Assembly (NCBI GenBank): GCA_022376465.1
Contig: JACDTU010000001.1
Location: 2,604,001-2,668,000 of the forward strand
Reading direction: 5' to 3'
Length of the DNA stretch: 64,000 bases
Origin: Cubamyces lactineus
Taxonomy: Eukaryota; Basidiomycota; Agaricomycetes; Polyporales; Polyporaceae
The position numbers were made by a program, and so were the translations under genes. The notes beneath the pieces are model-generated. The model did not search any database, was not told the origin of the DNA, and saw nothing but the letters and a program-made list of their open reading frames with translations. Position 1 is the first letter of the stretch, and each line of letters opens with the position of its first letter. This document shows, one piece after another, positions 44,835 through 57,411 of the stretch.

Positions 44835-47800
44835 CGAGAGAGAGCGCCTAGGGTGGTTTGGATATAGAGCGACTGCTCGCCGCGCAAATCTGAGCTGCGC
44901 ACACTATAGTACAGACTGCTAAGCTGTCTTTAATACTGAGGTGAGATAAAGTTAACGCCAACGTCCACGAGTTTCGATGAAAAGCCTGGTACGTACTCGT
45001 TCCCGCTGGGTATCGAGGTAATGGCAGTGCTATGAAGCCTATAGGTGGCGTCCTCGAGCTTCCCATGACCGAAAAAGGGACATTCACTTGCCATATAACC
45101 AATACTGAGAGGCGTCCGTGGCGCTCGTCCCTCCCTCCCCTCAATAGAGCGCCTCGGTACGTCTGCCTAGGGGGGACTACCGAGAGGCCTGGATTGACAC
45201 CTGTACGAGTCTACGTCACGAGATGGAGCACTTGCAGGAAATCCTTCGTATTAACTCATTCTCGCTGCGGGAGACACCTCATGGTATTCGTCACATGCCA
45301 CAGTACACGCCACCGCGCATATGCATGGCTGGATCGAGAGGAGATACTGACCGGGATTCGCAGTCTCGGACGGATGCGAAGGAAGCGTGACCCGAGCATT
45401 TAAGTTGCTGACGCTTGGCGTTACTACAGCTGGTGTTGGTTGACCATCGAGGTTTTGTCGCCGTTTGTGTTGGATTCTACTGAGAGGAACCTGCACTACC
45501 GGCTTGTATTGAGTGTTGCGGCAATGGCACTGTCGCGGCAGGAGGAGGGCTGGAACACTTATAGGCGCCCGGCGTCTTTGGCTTTGATCGTTGGGCGCTT
45601 GGGAACCTTGCAACTTTCAACGCCGTTGGTTTTGCTACCAGGCTGCCATGATCAGCTTGGCCCTATTCGACCCTCCTTATATGTATCCTCGATGTCCGGG
45701 AGTTAACAAGCTCTAGTACATTTAACAGCAACCCGGCTGCGGCCTCTATACGACGAACTCTCGTAGACCGATCTATAATGGGGAGCTGGGATCGTCAGAC
45801 GTCCATGGTCCGGTGTAAGTCATTGTCATCAACTTCTCTTAGTTCTCTTCTTCTATGTGCTTTGGTCTAGCCCAATTACATCGTACAAAAAGATGTTTGA
45901 CAAAACGCAGCTCCCTTGAATGTCTTAGGCGGGTGCGCACTTCGCCTGACTCGGCATGGAAAACGTATGGATGCATGACATGCTTACACTGCGTCTTGTG
46001 GGAACATGATGCAAGAACTTCCGTCGGCGATATTATACGCTTCCATGCCTGAGAACGACGTTGACGATCAGGAAGACATTCTGCGTCAGCTGGTCGACTG
46101 CGAAGTAGCGTCTTCTCCCCACAAAGACCGCAACACGGCTACGATTGAGCACCCAGAACCAAGATGGACGCCGAGTTCTATCGGCATCCAGGATCGCATC
46201 GCATACCGCAATGGTTCCGTGTCTGCTTCTAGTGTCAGATACGAACGCCGCCCCTCAATAACCTCAAAAGACAGCATCATAATCACCAAGATCAACCATT
46301 CGCACGGGCACGGTTTCGCTGGGTTGGTACCTCGTCCCACCCGGGATTGGGTGGAGATCTAGAGCCGCCCCCGCCATCGAACACCGCGCCGGAAGTTCTG
46401 GCGCAGTCCTAGCCGATGCCGCCGGGCCTACAAGGTTTATTCTCATGTCAGCAACGAGCTTCGACACTCACTCTGGTGATCTACTGGAACATAGGAACGT
46501 CTTACGAGAAGCGTCGATTTAGATAAGATGTTTCAGATGTCAAGGGAACCATTCTCCGCCGAGATGTATATTCTGGGTATGTTTACTCACGGCCTGCCTT
46601 CCAAAGCGGGAAATACTGACTGAAAGAGTCGACCTTGCCACCGGTTCATCGCCGCCAACAGCGGTCATCACCTCCAGTGAAGCTTATGAACGGCGTGATT
46701 GTGGAGGGAATACAAGGTCGACCAAAATGGTCGGAGCGCATATAACCGAGATCCTTTCCGGAGTTTCCACCGCTTTCACAGCCACTGGGGCCAGCGAACG
46801 ACCGAGGGCTTCAAGCTGAGCCGTTTAATGGACGAAATCATCGAGATTTCTGATTGATGCTTGGACTACCGTGTAAGATCAGCGCCGCCCACAATCGTCA
46901 GCCTAGCACCCGTTCTGAGGTCTAATCGACATGCAGGTAGACATATCAGAGCGCGTTCCATGCAAGCGCAAGCTATCTGCATTTCTTGCGCGGTCTTCCG
47001 AGACACCTTATTCGTCCCAGCTCGCTCGCCATTTCATGAGCCTCGTTCTGAGTGCAATCTAACCTCCGAGCCCTGTACGTTGCTTACCAGCACCCCCTCT
47101 CGTAAAGCCTGACGTGCACGGCGGAGTCGAACGCGGCGTCTTCGTGTGTGATGAAATCGCGCACCTTGACTACAGTTGCTGCTTCCGCCGGACGCCCAAA
47201 CCGCACAAGGTGCGTGCTCTCCGTCTGAGCGGCGCGCGTGTGTCCCTGCTCACGGTTCCTTGCGGCCGCGCACCTGCATGAGGACTAATGACGTGCATCG
47301 CCTCGATCTTAGTGGATGGGTTCCCCAGGTCCGCTTGATTGACGCTACTGTCCGAGTCCAAGCCCTACCATTTCAGCTAATTCCCTCACGCTAAGTTATC
47401 ACGTTCGAGCGTTCGCGGGGCCTCGGCGACGGTGGGCCTCGAAATCGAACACCCTCTCGTATCTCATGTTACGTCTCCGTTGCCGGAGGGGGAGAGCCGG
47501 GGCCCCGCACAGCCCTACGCACTCACAGCTTCACAGACATGATGCCAGCCGTGCACGAAGGCGGAAGCCCCGGAAGGGAGAAGCTCTGAGAACGTCGTTG
47601 CATGGGAATTTCGCACACGAACGCATCATCAATTAGGACTTGCTATCTGACCCTGTAGGACGTAAGACTTTCGGCGACTCGGGCGCAGCCGCTCCTCTAT
47701 AAACACCAGGGGAGTGCGTAACACACCTCTCCTCCGGCCAGGAGTTCCTCGTCGCGGTCGCACCCAGTCCCTCGGACTGCTCGCCCGCACCCCTTGGGCA

Positions 47801-48763
47801 GACGACGGTGAGTGGTTAGTGTGCGTACACCCTTGTAATGCTGAACTAGGCATTTGTGTACCACCGTGACAATTCAGGTCCTGGCCAGCGCAAGTCGATG
47901 GCACCGAGCGTGTTCCCCATGAGCGACCGGCCATGCTACACACCAGACGGCACAGCGCATCCAGCTCGACGAGGACGACGTCATATCCGTACCGCCAGTC
48001 GTTCCTCGAGGTTCGCGATGGCCGAGAATACGTATCCATGCTTCCTGTAAGTCTCTCTACCGCATCTCCTCGACCGCACACGGCTGAATGGAGCTGCTAT
48101 ACAGCCCATGACCACCGAAGAAGACCTCTTGCAAGAGGACATGTTGGACGAACCCGTTGAACCGTACGATCAATATGGCCGCCGCGCACCACGCCGAGCC
48201 CACCACAACATTCTCCAGGCACTATTGGTATGTCCTTGCAACCCGTAGCATGACATACCGGTCGGCTGACCAGCACCTAGGCCATCGTACGGAAGCTGCG
48301 GCAACATTTGAAGAGAGCGTAGCACGACTCGACCACGTGGCGGGACATGCGCGGTAGGATGATATACCATGATATCTTGAACAATGCACGTCCCTGCTGT
48401 CGTTCCCTCAGGGTCTACGGAAGTGGCTTCTGCGCCATGTGTTGGTCTCGAAAGCGACTTGGGCATAGTACGTAGGTGGTATTTATTAATGACACTACGG
48501 ACTTCAAATTCTCCCGCCAGTAGCCATTGATTAGACGACCAAAGCCAATGGAAAAGCGGCATTATGGCATCTTGCGACCAGCGCAAAACGTATTGGGTGC
48601 AAAGGCATACAGTACAAAATCAAGTCGAGGGGATAGGAAAGAGGTACAGTGACTGAGTGTCCGACATGCACTTGCTTCACCTGCGAAGTTCGAGAATTAC
48701 AATAACGTCATAAAGACCGACGGCAGCCTCATCTCAGCACTCCTCTACGCGCACAAACATATC
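44835..48763. other. 3.9-kb region without recognised genes
   Basis: The first 100 bp are the P450 copy C promoter. The rest has no recognised family, tRNA or transposon end. Some frames look mildly coding (minus strand 45251-45613, plus strand 46006-46362), but neither shows a known motif or extends across plausible splice sites. A pair of possible exons is listed separately at 47960-48235. Confidence 0.4.
47960..48235 (+). other. Possible exons of an unidentified gene or relic
   Basis: The plus strand reads RQSFLEVRDGREYVSMLP up to a good donor (GTAAGT at about 48051). After a 59-nt intron ending CTATACAG it reads PMTTEEDLLQEDMLDEPVE and YDQYGRRAPRRAHHNILQAL to a second donor (GTATGT). Acidic, in-frame sequence across two consensus splice sites suggests real coding history. 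No start, stop or family is recognised, so this may be a decayed gene. Confidence 0.25.
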
Positions 48764-51700
48764 TCAATCGTCGTCGTCCCCCGCCGGGCCCTCGTTCTCG
48801 CCAGCACCGACGCGACTCTTGCGACGCATATACTCGCTCTGACGCGCCCGCTTCTTCGCTGCGTTACGCATTATCTCCGGCCCGCCACTCGCGCGGCCAG
48901 ACTTCACGCCTCCAAACGACCGCCGGGCACCGAAGCTCGAGCGTGTGCGCGTGTTGGGCGACGTTGGCGGCCCCTGTGCAGCGGCAGCCCGCTGAGCCCC
49001 GAGCTTCGCGATGACGCGCGAGCGGGAGATGCGCGGCTTACGCGCGACGAGAGCCTTGGGCTTGGGTGGGATGACGGCAGGGCGCGGGATCTTCGACGGC
49101 GAGCTGTCATCAGCGTTCGCGAAGAGCGCCGTGGCAGCAGCACCGAGCGAAGGGAGCTGTGCAGGAGACGCATTCGAAGCAGGGCTCCCGAAGTTCGTCA
49201 GGGGTTGGCTGAAGATCCTGCTGGGAGGCGGCGATATCGAGGGGATGCGGCTGCCTGCGGGGATCTTAGACGGACCAGGCATGGCCGATGCTCGCTTCTG
49301 GTTCTCCGGTAGTGAAGAGAGACCAGAGGGACGGCCGGACGTGGATGGCTTCACCGCGGAATTCGTCTTCGCAAGGGAGCTAGCAGTAGGCGCCAAAAGC
49401 GACGACGTCCTCTTGCGTGCGGTGTGTTCCTTTCCGTCGCCAGTCGTCTTGGAGCCGACATCTGCCCTTGAGCTCGTCGAGGCGAGTGTGTTGGTACTAG
49501 CCATGCTCCTGCGTGTCCCGATAGAGGATACCGCAGTAGAAGATGCTCCCGTCATAGCGCTAGAGCGAGTACCCATAGAAGAGACAGCGCTCGTACGAGA
49601 AGACTGACGAGACGCAGCCGTACCTGCGATGCTGCTCACGCGCGACCGTGCATTTCCGACGACGCTGCTCGGCCTTGAAGTAGACGTCGTAGCCTTAGTA
49701 GCAGGTGCCTGCGAGAACGACGGGATGGGGGAACGAGCACGAGAGTTGCTGGATTTCGTAGAAGCGATGGTGCCGCTAGGATGTCCATCCGTTGCGCTAG
49801 CTGAAGGCTTGAGCAGCTTGCTGGACGTTGAAGAGACCGACGGAATGCGCGAGTGGGCGCCCGACGCCTTCCGAGCGTTCTGCGGGGCAGGGACAGGGAC
49901 AGCCTTGGGCGCAGCACCCTTCCCGATCTTCTGCGCGTCATCAATCTTGGCAGGCGCAGCAGCAGACGATGCCGTTGCGGGCTTCGCGATGGGGATGTTG
50001 GATGGGGGCGCATTGACGGTGGTGGCCGCCTTCGTCTTCCCACCAGCGCCCATATTCCACACGTTCCGCACGATGGATTTGGCAGAAGACAGGAACCCAA
50101 ACCTGGAAGTCTTGCCTTTGGCTTTGATGGACGCGTCATATCAGCAAGGGTGTTCGACAGGTGTATCAAGACATCTGAACGCGACTCACCAGGCGGGGCG
50201 GCCTTCCCACCCATGCTGGGCCGTCCGCGGCTACTCCGGCGACGAGCCTTCGCAACCTCGAGGTCGCGCTTGATAGCATCTCGCTCCTTCTGTTTCTTCT
50301 CTTCCGCTGCTGGGGATAGGGGCGGAGCAAGCGACACGCGTTGTCCGCGGTGCACGTCCCAACCTTCAGTGATCCTCATGCGCTTGCTAGATCTCCGCGC
50401 GCCCACATCCTCCTCTTCGTCCTCTGCGTCTTCCCTGCCTTGCGTGGTCTGGTCTGCGTCCTCGGCCTCGCGGTCGCTCGCGTCGTCGTCGCCACCGAAT
50501 CCTCCGGGTACGGCCATCTTCTTGCGTACACCGTTGCTGATGACTCGCGTTCCCGCCGCACTGCTCCGCCTCTTTTGTCCCGCCCTCGCCCCAGCGGCAC
50601 CTAGGCCAAGTGCATCCGACTTGCGCTTGCGATTGTTGGCAGTGGGTCGCCGAGCAGCATAGTGGTTGGCAATCGAGTCCATCTTCGCAAACTCGGTCTC
50701 GTGAACTTTCGCATAGCGATCATTAGCGCCTGCCCCATTGGCAGCGGGACCAGCGCCGAAGGTCAAGCCAGAGAAGATATTGGCTCCGGCATCAGCGGTA
50801 GACGAAGTTGGCTTCACTTCACCGTTCTTCTCGCGCTCCTTCTGCGCCTCCGCGAGTCGTCGGTGCATCTCCTCAAGCACAGACTTGGCAGCACCTTCGA
50901 AGGCAACGTTGGAAACGCCCACAGCGGCATCGTCGTTGAGACTGCTGCTGGCCTTAGGTGTCTCCCGCCGAGGAAGCGGCGAGCCAAACAAGAAGAGATT
51001 GTTTCGTGGAGGAGCGGGGCGATCTCCACCATCTTGTGACCCTGCAGCAATTGCTGAGGCCGCACTAGGTTTCGATGGCGAGAACATGTCTGGCTCATCG
51101 ACAGGTCCCCGGGTGGCAGCTGGCCGAGGGGTCGCTGTCGTCACCGTCGTAGCAGTTGTCGTCCTAGACCTGGCTGACCTCGCTGGCGTGGTGGCTGACG
51201 CGAAGATGTCTCCAGGCATCGGGACATCCTCTGCATCGCTATCTCCAACTACATCGCTACCCGACCGACCTCGTGCAGCCTCGAGATCCTCGAGCGGCAA
51301 CTTCGGATACAGCCGCCCCTCGTCCTCGTCACCAACGCCATGAGTACGCGGTGATGCGGGCCACACGCTCAGGACGCGCCCTGCGCTAGGCGTGCCCATC
51401 TTGATGTCAAAGTCGGGTTGGATGGTAGGGAGGCGCGGTGGGCTCATGTACGCGTCCTCGAAGCGGGGCGCCGACGGCTGTGTCACTAGCCGAATGGTGC
51501 TCTGGCCGACGCCCATGCTGAGCCGGGCGCCAAGGGGTGCGGGTTTCCCTGAACGCGAAGAGCTTCCTGGAACAGGACCATCCTCGTCATCGCCGTCCAG
51601 CCCTAGGATGCTGGCGTCCGGCGTTGAAAACTTGAAATGGTCCGTGTCCGGGAGTGACTCGGCGGGCGGGAGTTGGGAGTATGGCGTCGCGTGCTCAACA

Positions 51701-53019
51701 AGAGAGTCACGCGCCTTTCCTGAGAATAGCTTCCCAGGAGAGAAGGAAGCGGGATCCCTGGTCTTGCTGTTGGCTGTACCTTCGTCGTATTCCTGGTTGT
51801 GCGACGACTTTCCTCCGGGACGCTTGATCCCTAGAGACGTCGCAAGAGCCTTAAGGGATGAGGAAACTGAACCTGGAGATCGAGAAAAAGTGCGAGAAGG
51901 CATCGTCAGCACCTCAGTGGTTCATAGTTCGGTCCAGAGGAACCCGCAACGGCGACGAATTCAAGTATTGACTCCAGAACATGGTTTAGCCATACCAGAC
52001 GCAGATCGCGTTTGACAGCCACACTGCAAGAAAAGAACGTTGCAATCCACTTGTCGTGTAACACGATAGCAGCAACGGCCCATTGTGCTATATGAACGAC
52101 ATCAAAGACACCTTTACGGAGAGCCCTTGCACGCTGTGAGGGAGAAAAAGTTGCAAGCCTAGGCCTATGAGATGCGACGGTTGCTCTATCACCAAAAATA
52201 CCACGTGGCTCGCAGGGGCACCCCTAGCTCCCATAGCATGCATTCAGAGGATATCCAAAATAGTTTATCAAGGATGAAAGCAGGAAAGGCGCAATCTGAA
52301 CAAGGGTCGTGGTTTACCGTGCGCGCGTAGGCTGTGTACTGTGACGCGCGTCGTAGGCAAAGTCACGACCGTTGTGCACCCTGCGCCTTAGGCCCGAACC
52401 ACCATTAATATGGTGCCACTTGGACACATTAGTCTCCATTCAAGTAGACGAGTCGCGAGGAGTGCCACTGGTGGAACCCTTTACCATGAAGCTATAAGGA
52501 GCACGACTCGCAAGAAATCATAGGGGATATTGGGATCGTCGCGGACGCAAACAGCTTGAACAACATACCTTTAGATGTGTGAGTACCGAATTCGCCATTC
52601 GATACCGTTCGCAAGCTGCCCTTTGAGGACATAGTACCCAGCCCGCTCTCGTCGACCTCCTCGATATCGTCCATAACGACCTCCCACTGCTCGCTCGGGC
52701 GCGGGATCCCGAAACGAGAGGTCAAGACGACGTCGTCCATCGCAAAGTTGCCGTCCGACGCATCGGAGCTAGACGGAAAGCCTCCAGGAAGGCCTCGATC
52801 GTTGATGTTTTCCTCGACATCCATCGCGTCGTCTTCATCTTCCTGCGCGACGAGCGCTTCCGGGGGGATTGCTTGCGCGTGCTGCTTCAGTCGTTCGATA
52901 AGTTCAGAATTCTTGCCGTTGGCCTTGATGGAGTGAATCTTGCATAGCTTGACGAGCTGGTCGCGCTTCAGCGAGTGCAGCGCGGGCGAGTTGAAGAGTA
53001 TTTGCGTCGTGGTCGCCAT
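48764..53019 (-). CDS. SAP-domain protein, 1163 aa, split by a 696-nt intron
   Basis: Exon 1 (53019-52569) encodes an N-terminal SAP motif (LHSLKRDQLVKLCKIHSIKA, then NGKNSELIERLKQHA), which binds DNA in chromatin proteins, followed by ERPSEQWEVVMDD-like acidic sequence. Exon 2 (51872-50190) and exon 3 (50121-48764) encode a long low-complexity Ser/Ala/Pro/Thr-rich, basic protein. It includes HETEFAKMDSIANHYAARR and a charged RKRKSDALGLG region that look like conserved islands. I join exon 1 to exon 2 because AAAG/GTATGT and CTCCAG/GTTCAG give a perfect in-frame junction (TSK-GSVSSSLKALATSLG). An alternative is two genes, the second starting at ATG 51903. Role is probably nuclear; the family name is not recognised. 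Confidence 0.7.
51873..52568 (-). other. 696-nt intron of the SAP-domain gene
   Basis: The intron runs from GTATGT to TCTCCAG on the minus strand and replaces what would otherwise be an intergenic gap. It has no recognisable transposon ends or coding sequence. If the two-gene model were right, this would be the promoter of the downstream gene. Confidence 0.6.
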
Positions 53020-55669
53020 CACCGGGCGGTGGGCATTCCAGTATCAACCAGCCTAGCCTAGTTTCGCGCAGTCTCAACGCTAGTGTAGACCCCGAGTACA
53101 GCAGAGCTGGAGCGAGTGGCAAAGCGAGAGTTGTTAGGGGCGGGCTGCGGCTGGAGAAGAAGCTGGTTCGAGTTCAACCAGCGCGACCGCCACCATTCCA
53201 ACGACGTCGCGGTCACGTGTGTGGATACAGAGACGCGTCGCGCTGTTTGGCGCTGTTTGTTCTGGCGCTCAAGCGCTCATGTCCACCATGAAGGACCCGA
53301 GCTTGCTGAGGAGCATCGTGCAAGTACTTTACCATTCAGTTCCCCGTAGCCCGGGCACACTAGGGCACACGGCATGCCACTGTGGGCGACATGCACTCTT
53401 TGACGGCATCGCACCCGCTCATGCACTCTGCCTCGATACCGCTAGCCACGTAAGAATCAACAGTCCAGATCATCGACGGTCAAGACACTTCTCCGACTTG
53501 GTGCATGGAAAACTCTTCCGAAAAGCAGAGCGACTCGGACGTAGCGTGATATCAAAGTAGATGGCTGCAAAACAGATGCACGTACGAGGACGACTTGTAT
53601 GGGACACAGCCACAGAGAACTGTTAGGTCCCCGGCCCAAACACCGACGCATCGACCCCGCCACGAGCCAACATACCTTCCCCAGGGCACCTCTGCGCGCC
53701 CGCATGCTTTGTCAACACCAGTCCCAATTACTACAGCCTAAGCTGCAGCTCATACGATATGTCACTTACCTGCATGCCGTCCAACGTGGCCGAGGCCGAG
53801 TTGCCGAACGAGTCGTCCTTTGTCGCGCCCGCTTGGACTAGAGCACTGCGGCACCCAGATTGGATAGTATAAGTACTTGGAGGTAGTCGGATCTGGACTC
53901 GGACATCGGGGTAGAAACAGAGTGTCAGCCGCGGTGGCTAATGTCACTGCTCTTACTCTTCGACCTCCCTCTGACGCCACCCACGGCCCGACTGTCATTC
54001 AGCCACATCGTTGGCCGTTGTCGTCCTCTCGTATCTCATCTTCACTTCCACTGTCAGTCCGCAAGACAGGACGAAGCATACATCCTGATCACAATGCGTC
54101 GTTTTCACCACTTCGGTTATCAAGCGACAAGACCGCAAAGACTAGTTAGCCACCAAGTACCGTTCAGAACGCAATGACCTCGTACGCATCGACTGATAGC
54201 CACACCTTTGCTTCAGTGCGATCTGCGCGGTGAGTCTTTGATCGCAGTCCTTGTCGTATTTCGACAGCCCTAGTACCCAAAGTCGAGGCCCGAGGTATGT
54301 GGTAAGTTTGCATCGCATGTGGCTAATTCCTCGTTCGCGTAGACACGGTGCGGCACCATCGCCGACGCTCTTCCCAGTCAGCCGCCGCCTGTTGTCCCAT
54401 AGCATCGCTGTTTCTTGCACAACTCCATGCTGTCTTCGGAAGTGGACGTGCAAGGCCGGTTTCTCCGGAGGCTGACTCCAGGGCAAGGGTCAGCTGCGGG
54501 AATCATAGCATTTATGGCAGCCTCTTTGGGTCCACGGAAAGAACCACGGGCCCAAGGAGGCTGCCCATGCGTGTTACGCATACAAGGAACATGCATGTAG
54601 GTGTCCTGGGACGCCCAACCGAGCTCTTCTAGCCAAGCAACCACTTGGGCGGCTACTACTAGCTGTTCGCCAGCAATCTTTATCGCAAGTGAACACTGGC
54701 CGAGCGAATCCGGATGCAGAGTAACTGACAAACAAGACGGGAACAAGGCCTAGAGGACGTTAGATATACACCGTGGAAGGAGGTACAAGATGGCAGACGG
54801 CAAAAGCATCAAGTACTTATTCCCACAAACGGCGCTTGAAGGCAACAAGGATCGATACAACACAGCCCATATAGATAAGGCGACCCAACCAAAGACCATC
54901 GAGCTATGCATCTTGGTCAGGATACTAGGAAACGTGCTTGGCAATTGGGCATGACTCCCTGCCGGGTACTCGTATGGCAAGGACAATCGGTGGTTCCCTG
55001 GATTGATTGCTCGCCAGAGTCAACATCCGAGCCGAGGATCCCAAACGAAGCGACCAGAGGAAACCAGCCGGCGGATGACAGTATGACTAATGCGCATATT
55101 CTGCACAAGCCCGTTACTCCCAAAGGTATCCGCAAAAAACAAGACTTGGCGTTGCCAAATGTTGGCAATCCAGAGCGAGGGGAGACGCAAAATGCAGCGA
55201 GATGGACACGCGAGATGAAGACCTTGTGAATCTCGCCGCAATCAAGTGATTGATTCTCAAGGTGTGTCGATTCGCGATCATAACCGTACAGAAGGCTAAC
55301 GCTTTGACTCCTCGACAGAGGAACAGCGGCTAGTCTGATACCAACGAATCGGGCGACATACCGAGCATGTCCTGCACGGATTCCTCCAATTCCGACTCTT
55401 ATTGTCAAGACCTCCCAGTGCCCCGAAAGAGCGATTGAGGAGAGCCTCCGAGACATCTAGCCGAGACCGACGCGAGCAGCCGCCGCGAGCCACAGGGACG
55501 AGCAGTCAAAGCGTTAGCGCGCGGATTATTGTAACGCTTTGCTTCGATTCAACGGATTCGGAACACCGTTGTCGACGGAAGAGGTCATGCGGTTCACAGA
55601 GCACTAGGCGAGACCGAGCACTGAGCAGCAACCGAGAGGGGCCGTTGTCAGCTATCCGAGAAAATGGAG

Positions 55670-55867
55670 GGCGGATTGCATGAGAGGGGCAACAGACAAA
55701 AAGCGGCATTGGCGGATTGCGTCGGATGGGGACGCACAGGGACGCCCGAGAGACGAAGAAGTGATGGCAAGTGGCTGGAGACGACGAAAAGTTGCCATAA
55801 GAGGCAGTTTTATCCAAAGGGACGCCCACGCAGCCAAACAACGGCCCACAGACGGATGGCGGATTGC
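55670..55867 (+). promoter_or_regulatory. Three GGCGGATTGC decamers upstream of clp1-like gene
   Basis: Exact copies lie at 55670-55679, 55711-55720 and 55858-55867, all in the same orientation, within 350 bp of the start codon and upstream of the TATA box. The last two share an extra leading T. I know of no factor for this exact sequence. Confidence 0.55.
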
Positions 55868-55909
55868 AGCAATCGGTTACGTAACGGAGGGTTGAACTCG
55901 TCCTGTTCA

Positions 55910-55915
55910 TATAAA
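55910..55915 (+). promoter_or_regulatory. TATA box of clp1-like gene
   Basis: TATAAA within CATATAAACC, 102-107 bp upstream of the start codon, followed by a pyrimidine-rich leader. Confidence 0.6.
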
Positions 55916-56016
55916 CCCTGGCTTATGTTGCATTCCCTCACCATCCTCACTCCCAGCCCGCCTCTCCTCCGCAGACAGACATACCAATCTTCCTTGTACC
56001 CTCCTCCCTCCTCGGA

Positions 56017-57411
56017 ATGTCTGCGATGATCCACCCAGCCGGCAAACGCTTCCTCATGCGCAAGTCCTCCAACGCGGAGAACCTGCCTCCCTCAGCGCAC
56101 TCAGCCGGACACGCGAAGAAGGCGGAAGCACTCGTCTCGGCCCGCGAGGCCTCGCGACGGCGGCGCGCCCGCGTCGTCAGCGGCTCGCTCGTCTTGCGCA
56201 AGATCGTCGAAAACGCACACCGCCGTGCCAGCAAGGCACACCCCCGCCACGCCCCTGTCAAGCTCGAGATCGTCCCCGAGTCCCTCCCCTCAGAAAGCGA
56301 GACCCGCGAGGCCCCCGCACAAGCGACGCAACCTGCGCCTGCACCTCAGACGACTGGGGGACCCACTTTGCGATTCCCGCGCTGGCTCGCTCGCCCACCA
56401 AACTTCCCTCGTCCCTTCGACCGCGCCAACATTGATGCGTGCAATGAGCAGTTGCAAGGCGTGCCCCACGGATACATTCTTCGAGGCTTGGATACTACGG
56501 GCAAGAGGTGTGTACAGACCATGCGATGTGTGTCATTCCTAGCTGACAACGCTCATAGCATGTGGTCCCTTGTCCAAAATGCCATCTTCCAAACAAGTGG
56601 GTTTGGGCAGAAGCTCCCTCAAGAGCTCCAAGTTGTCATCGCCGACCACACTATGTTGGAGGCAGCGACCCCTTTCCCAAATTCCTACCCTACCCACGTC
56701 CTCGCGCTCTGGGATTGCCCCTCTCTCTTCACGGGATCTCAGAACACACCTGAGCCTGCGGGACGCCGCAAAGTTCGCATCGTGCCTGTGCACAACATCG
56801 TCATGGCTGCGAACTGCGCAAACTGGTTCCCCATGCCGCCCAGCACCTCCGTCGAGTACAAGCGTGTCTTCGTGAACGAGGGCGGTGCCAAGGGAACGCA
56901 AATGAACCTCCCCGTCGTACCCCTCCCCGTACCCCATGTCGACTCCTTCCACCAGCTCCTCTCCTGCTTGTATACGCACCGCGTCTCCCACCTCCTTGAC
57001 GAGCTCGTGCCCGTTCCCAAGCCTCACTTCGTGCTGCCCACGCCGAACAACCCGAACCCGCAGAACCCGCACTACATCAAGGAGACTGGTCGTCGCCTCG
57101 CTGCGCGCTACCAGCCCTGGGCGATCGCGGGCATGCTCCGGCACGTCATTGGGCTCTGGCAAAACGCGTGCCATCTGGGCATCAGCGACCGCCGGCTGTG
57201 GATCGCCATTGACTGGAGCTGGGACATGCTCCTCACGGGTCTCGCGTACGCGACGGGTCACCCCGACGCCGTCCCGCGCCCCGAGCCCAAGGTCTTTGGA
57301 CAGGGGTCCGCGGCCTCGCACCAGCAGGCGGCACCTTCGCAGCCCTCGAAGCAGCACTTCGAGCAGGTGCAGACGCAGTTCTCGCTTCCCCCTCAGCAAA
57401 AGGCCGTTTGA
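56017..57411 (+). CDS. clp1: Clp1-like developmental protein
   Basis: The 447-aa product resembles the Clp1 (clampless1) family, which controls clamp-cell and dikaryon development downstream of the A/b mating-type homeodomain proteins. Visible blocks are RPPNFPRPFDRANIDACNEQ and GVPHGYILRGLD, then LPQELQVVIADH, VRIVPVHNIVMAANCANWFP, LPVVPLPVPHVDSFHQLLSC and IAIDWSWDMLLTGLAYATGH. Polyporales genomes often hold several paralogues, so a direct clamp role is not assured. Exons are 56017-56507 and 56559-57411. The 51-nt intron has length divisible by three but the spliced form restores KSMWSLVQNA. The long upstream region with repeated decamers suggests regulated expression. It differs from the RNA-processing protein also called Clp1. 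Confidence 0.8.
   Translation: MSAMIHPAGKRFLMRKSSNAENLPPSAHSAGHAKKAEALVSAREASRRRRARVVSGSLVLRKIVENAHRRASKAHPRHAPVKLEIVPESLPSESETREAPAQATQPAPAPQTTGGPTLRFPRWLARPPNFPRPFDRANIDACNEQLQGVPHGYILRGLDTTGKRCVQTMRCVSFLADNAHSMWSLVQNAIFQTSGFGQKLPQELQVVIADHTMLEAATPFPNSYPTHVLALWDCPSLFTGSQNTPEPAGRRKVRIVPVHNIVMAANCANWFPMPPSTSVEYKRVFVNEGGAKGTQMNLPVVPLPVPHVDSFHQLLSCLYTHRVSHLLDELVPVPKPHFVLPTPNNPNPQNPHYIKETGRRLAARYQPWAIAGMLRHVIGLWQNACHLGISDRRLWIAIDWSWDMLLTGLAYATGHPDAVPRPEPKVFGQGSAASHQQAAPSQPSKQHFEQVQTQFSLPPQQKAV

Larger units (their letters stand above)
53020..56016. other. 3-kb intergenic upstream of clp1-like gene
   Basis: The region separates two divergent genes. No gene family is recognised. It contains a 7-bp stem hairpin (53162-53182), and the last 350 bp contain decamer repeats and a TATA box that belong to the clp1-like promoter. 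A long upstream region fits a developmentally regulated gene. Confidence 0.45.

Noticed and set aside
46006..46362. A 118-codon frame with acidic start
   Set aside because: No family, no promoter or intron signals, and no continuation on either side.
49011..50273. Long frames antisense to the SAP-domain gene
   Set aside because: They mirror the Ser/Ala/Pro-rich sense strand and show no motif; the sense frame is far longer and splices cleanly.
53162..53182. A hairpin resembling a tRNA T-arm
   Set aside because: The 7-bp stem and loop have no acceptor, D or anticodon arms around them.
56508..56558. Reading through the 51-nt clp1-like intron as coding
   Set aside because: It is in frame, but it has consensus GT and AG, and splicing yields the better SMWSLVQNA continuation.
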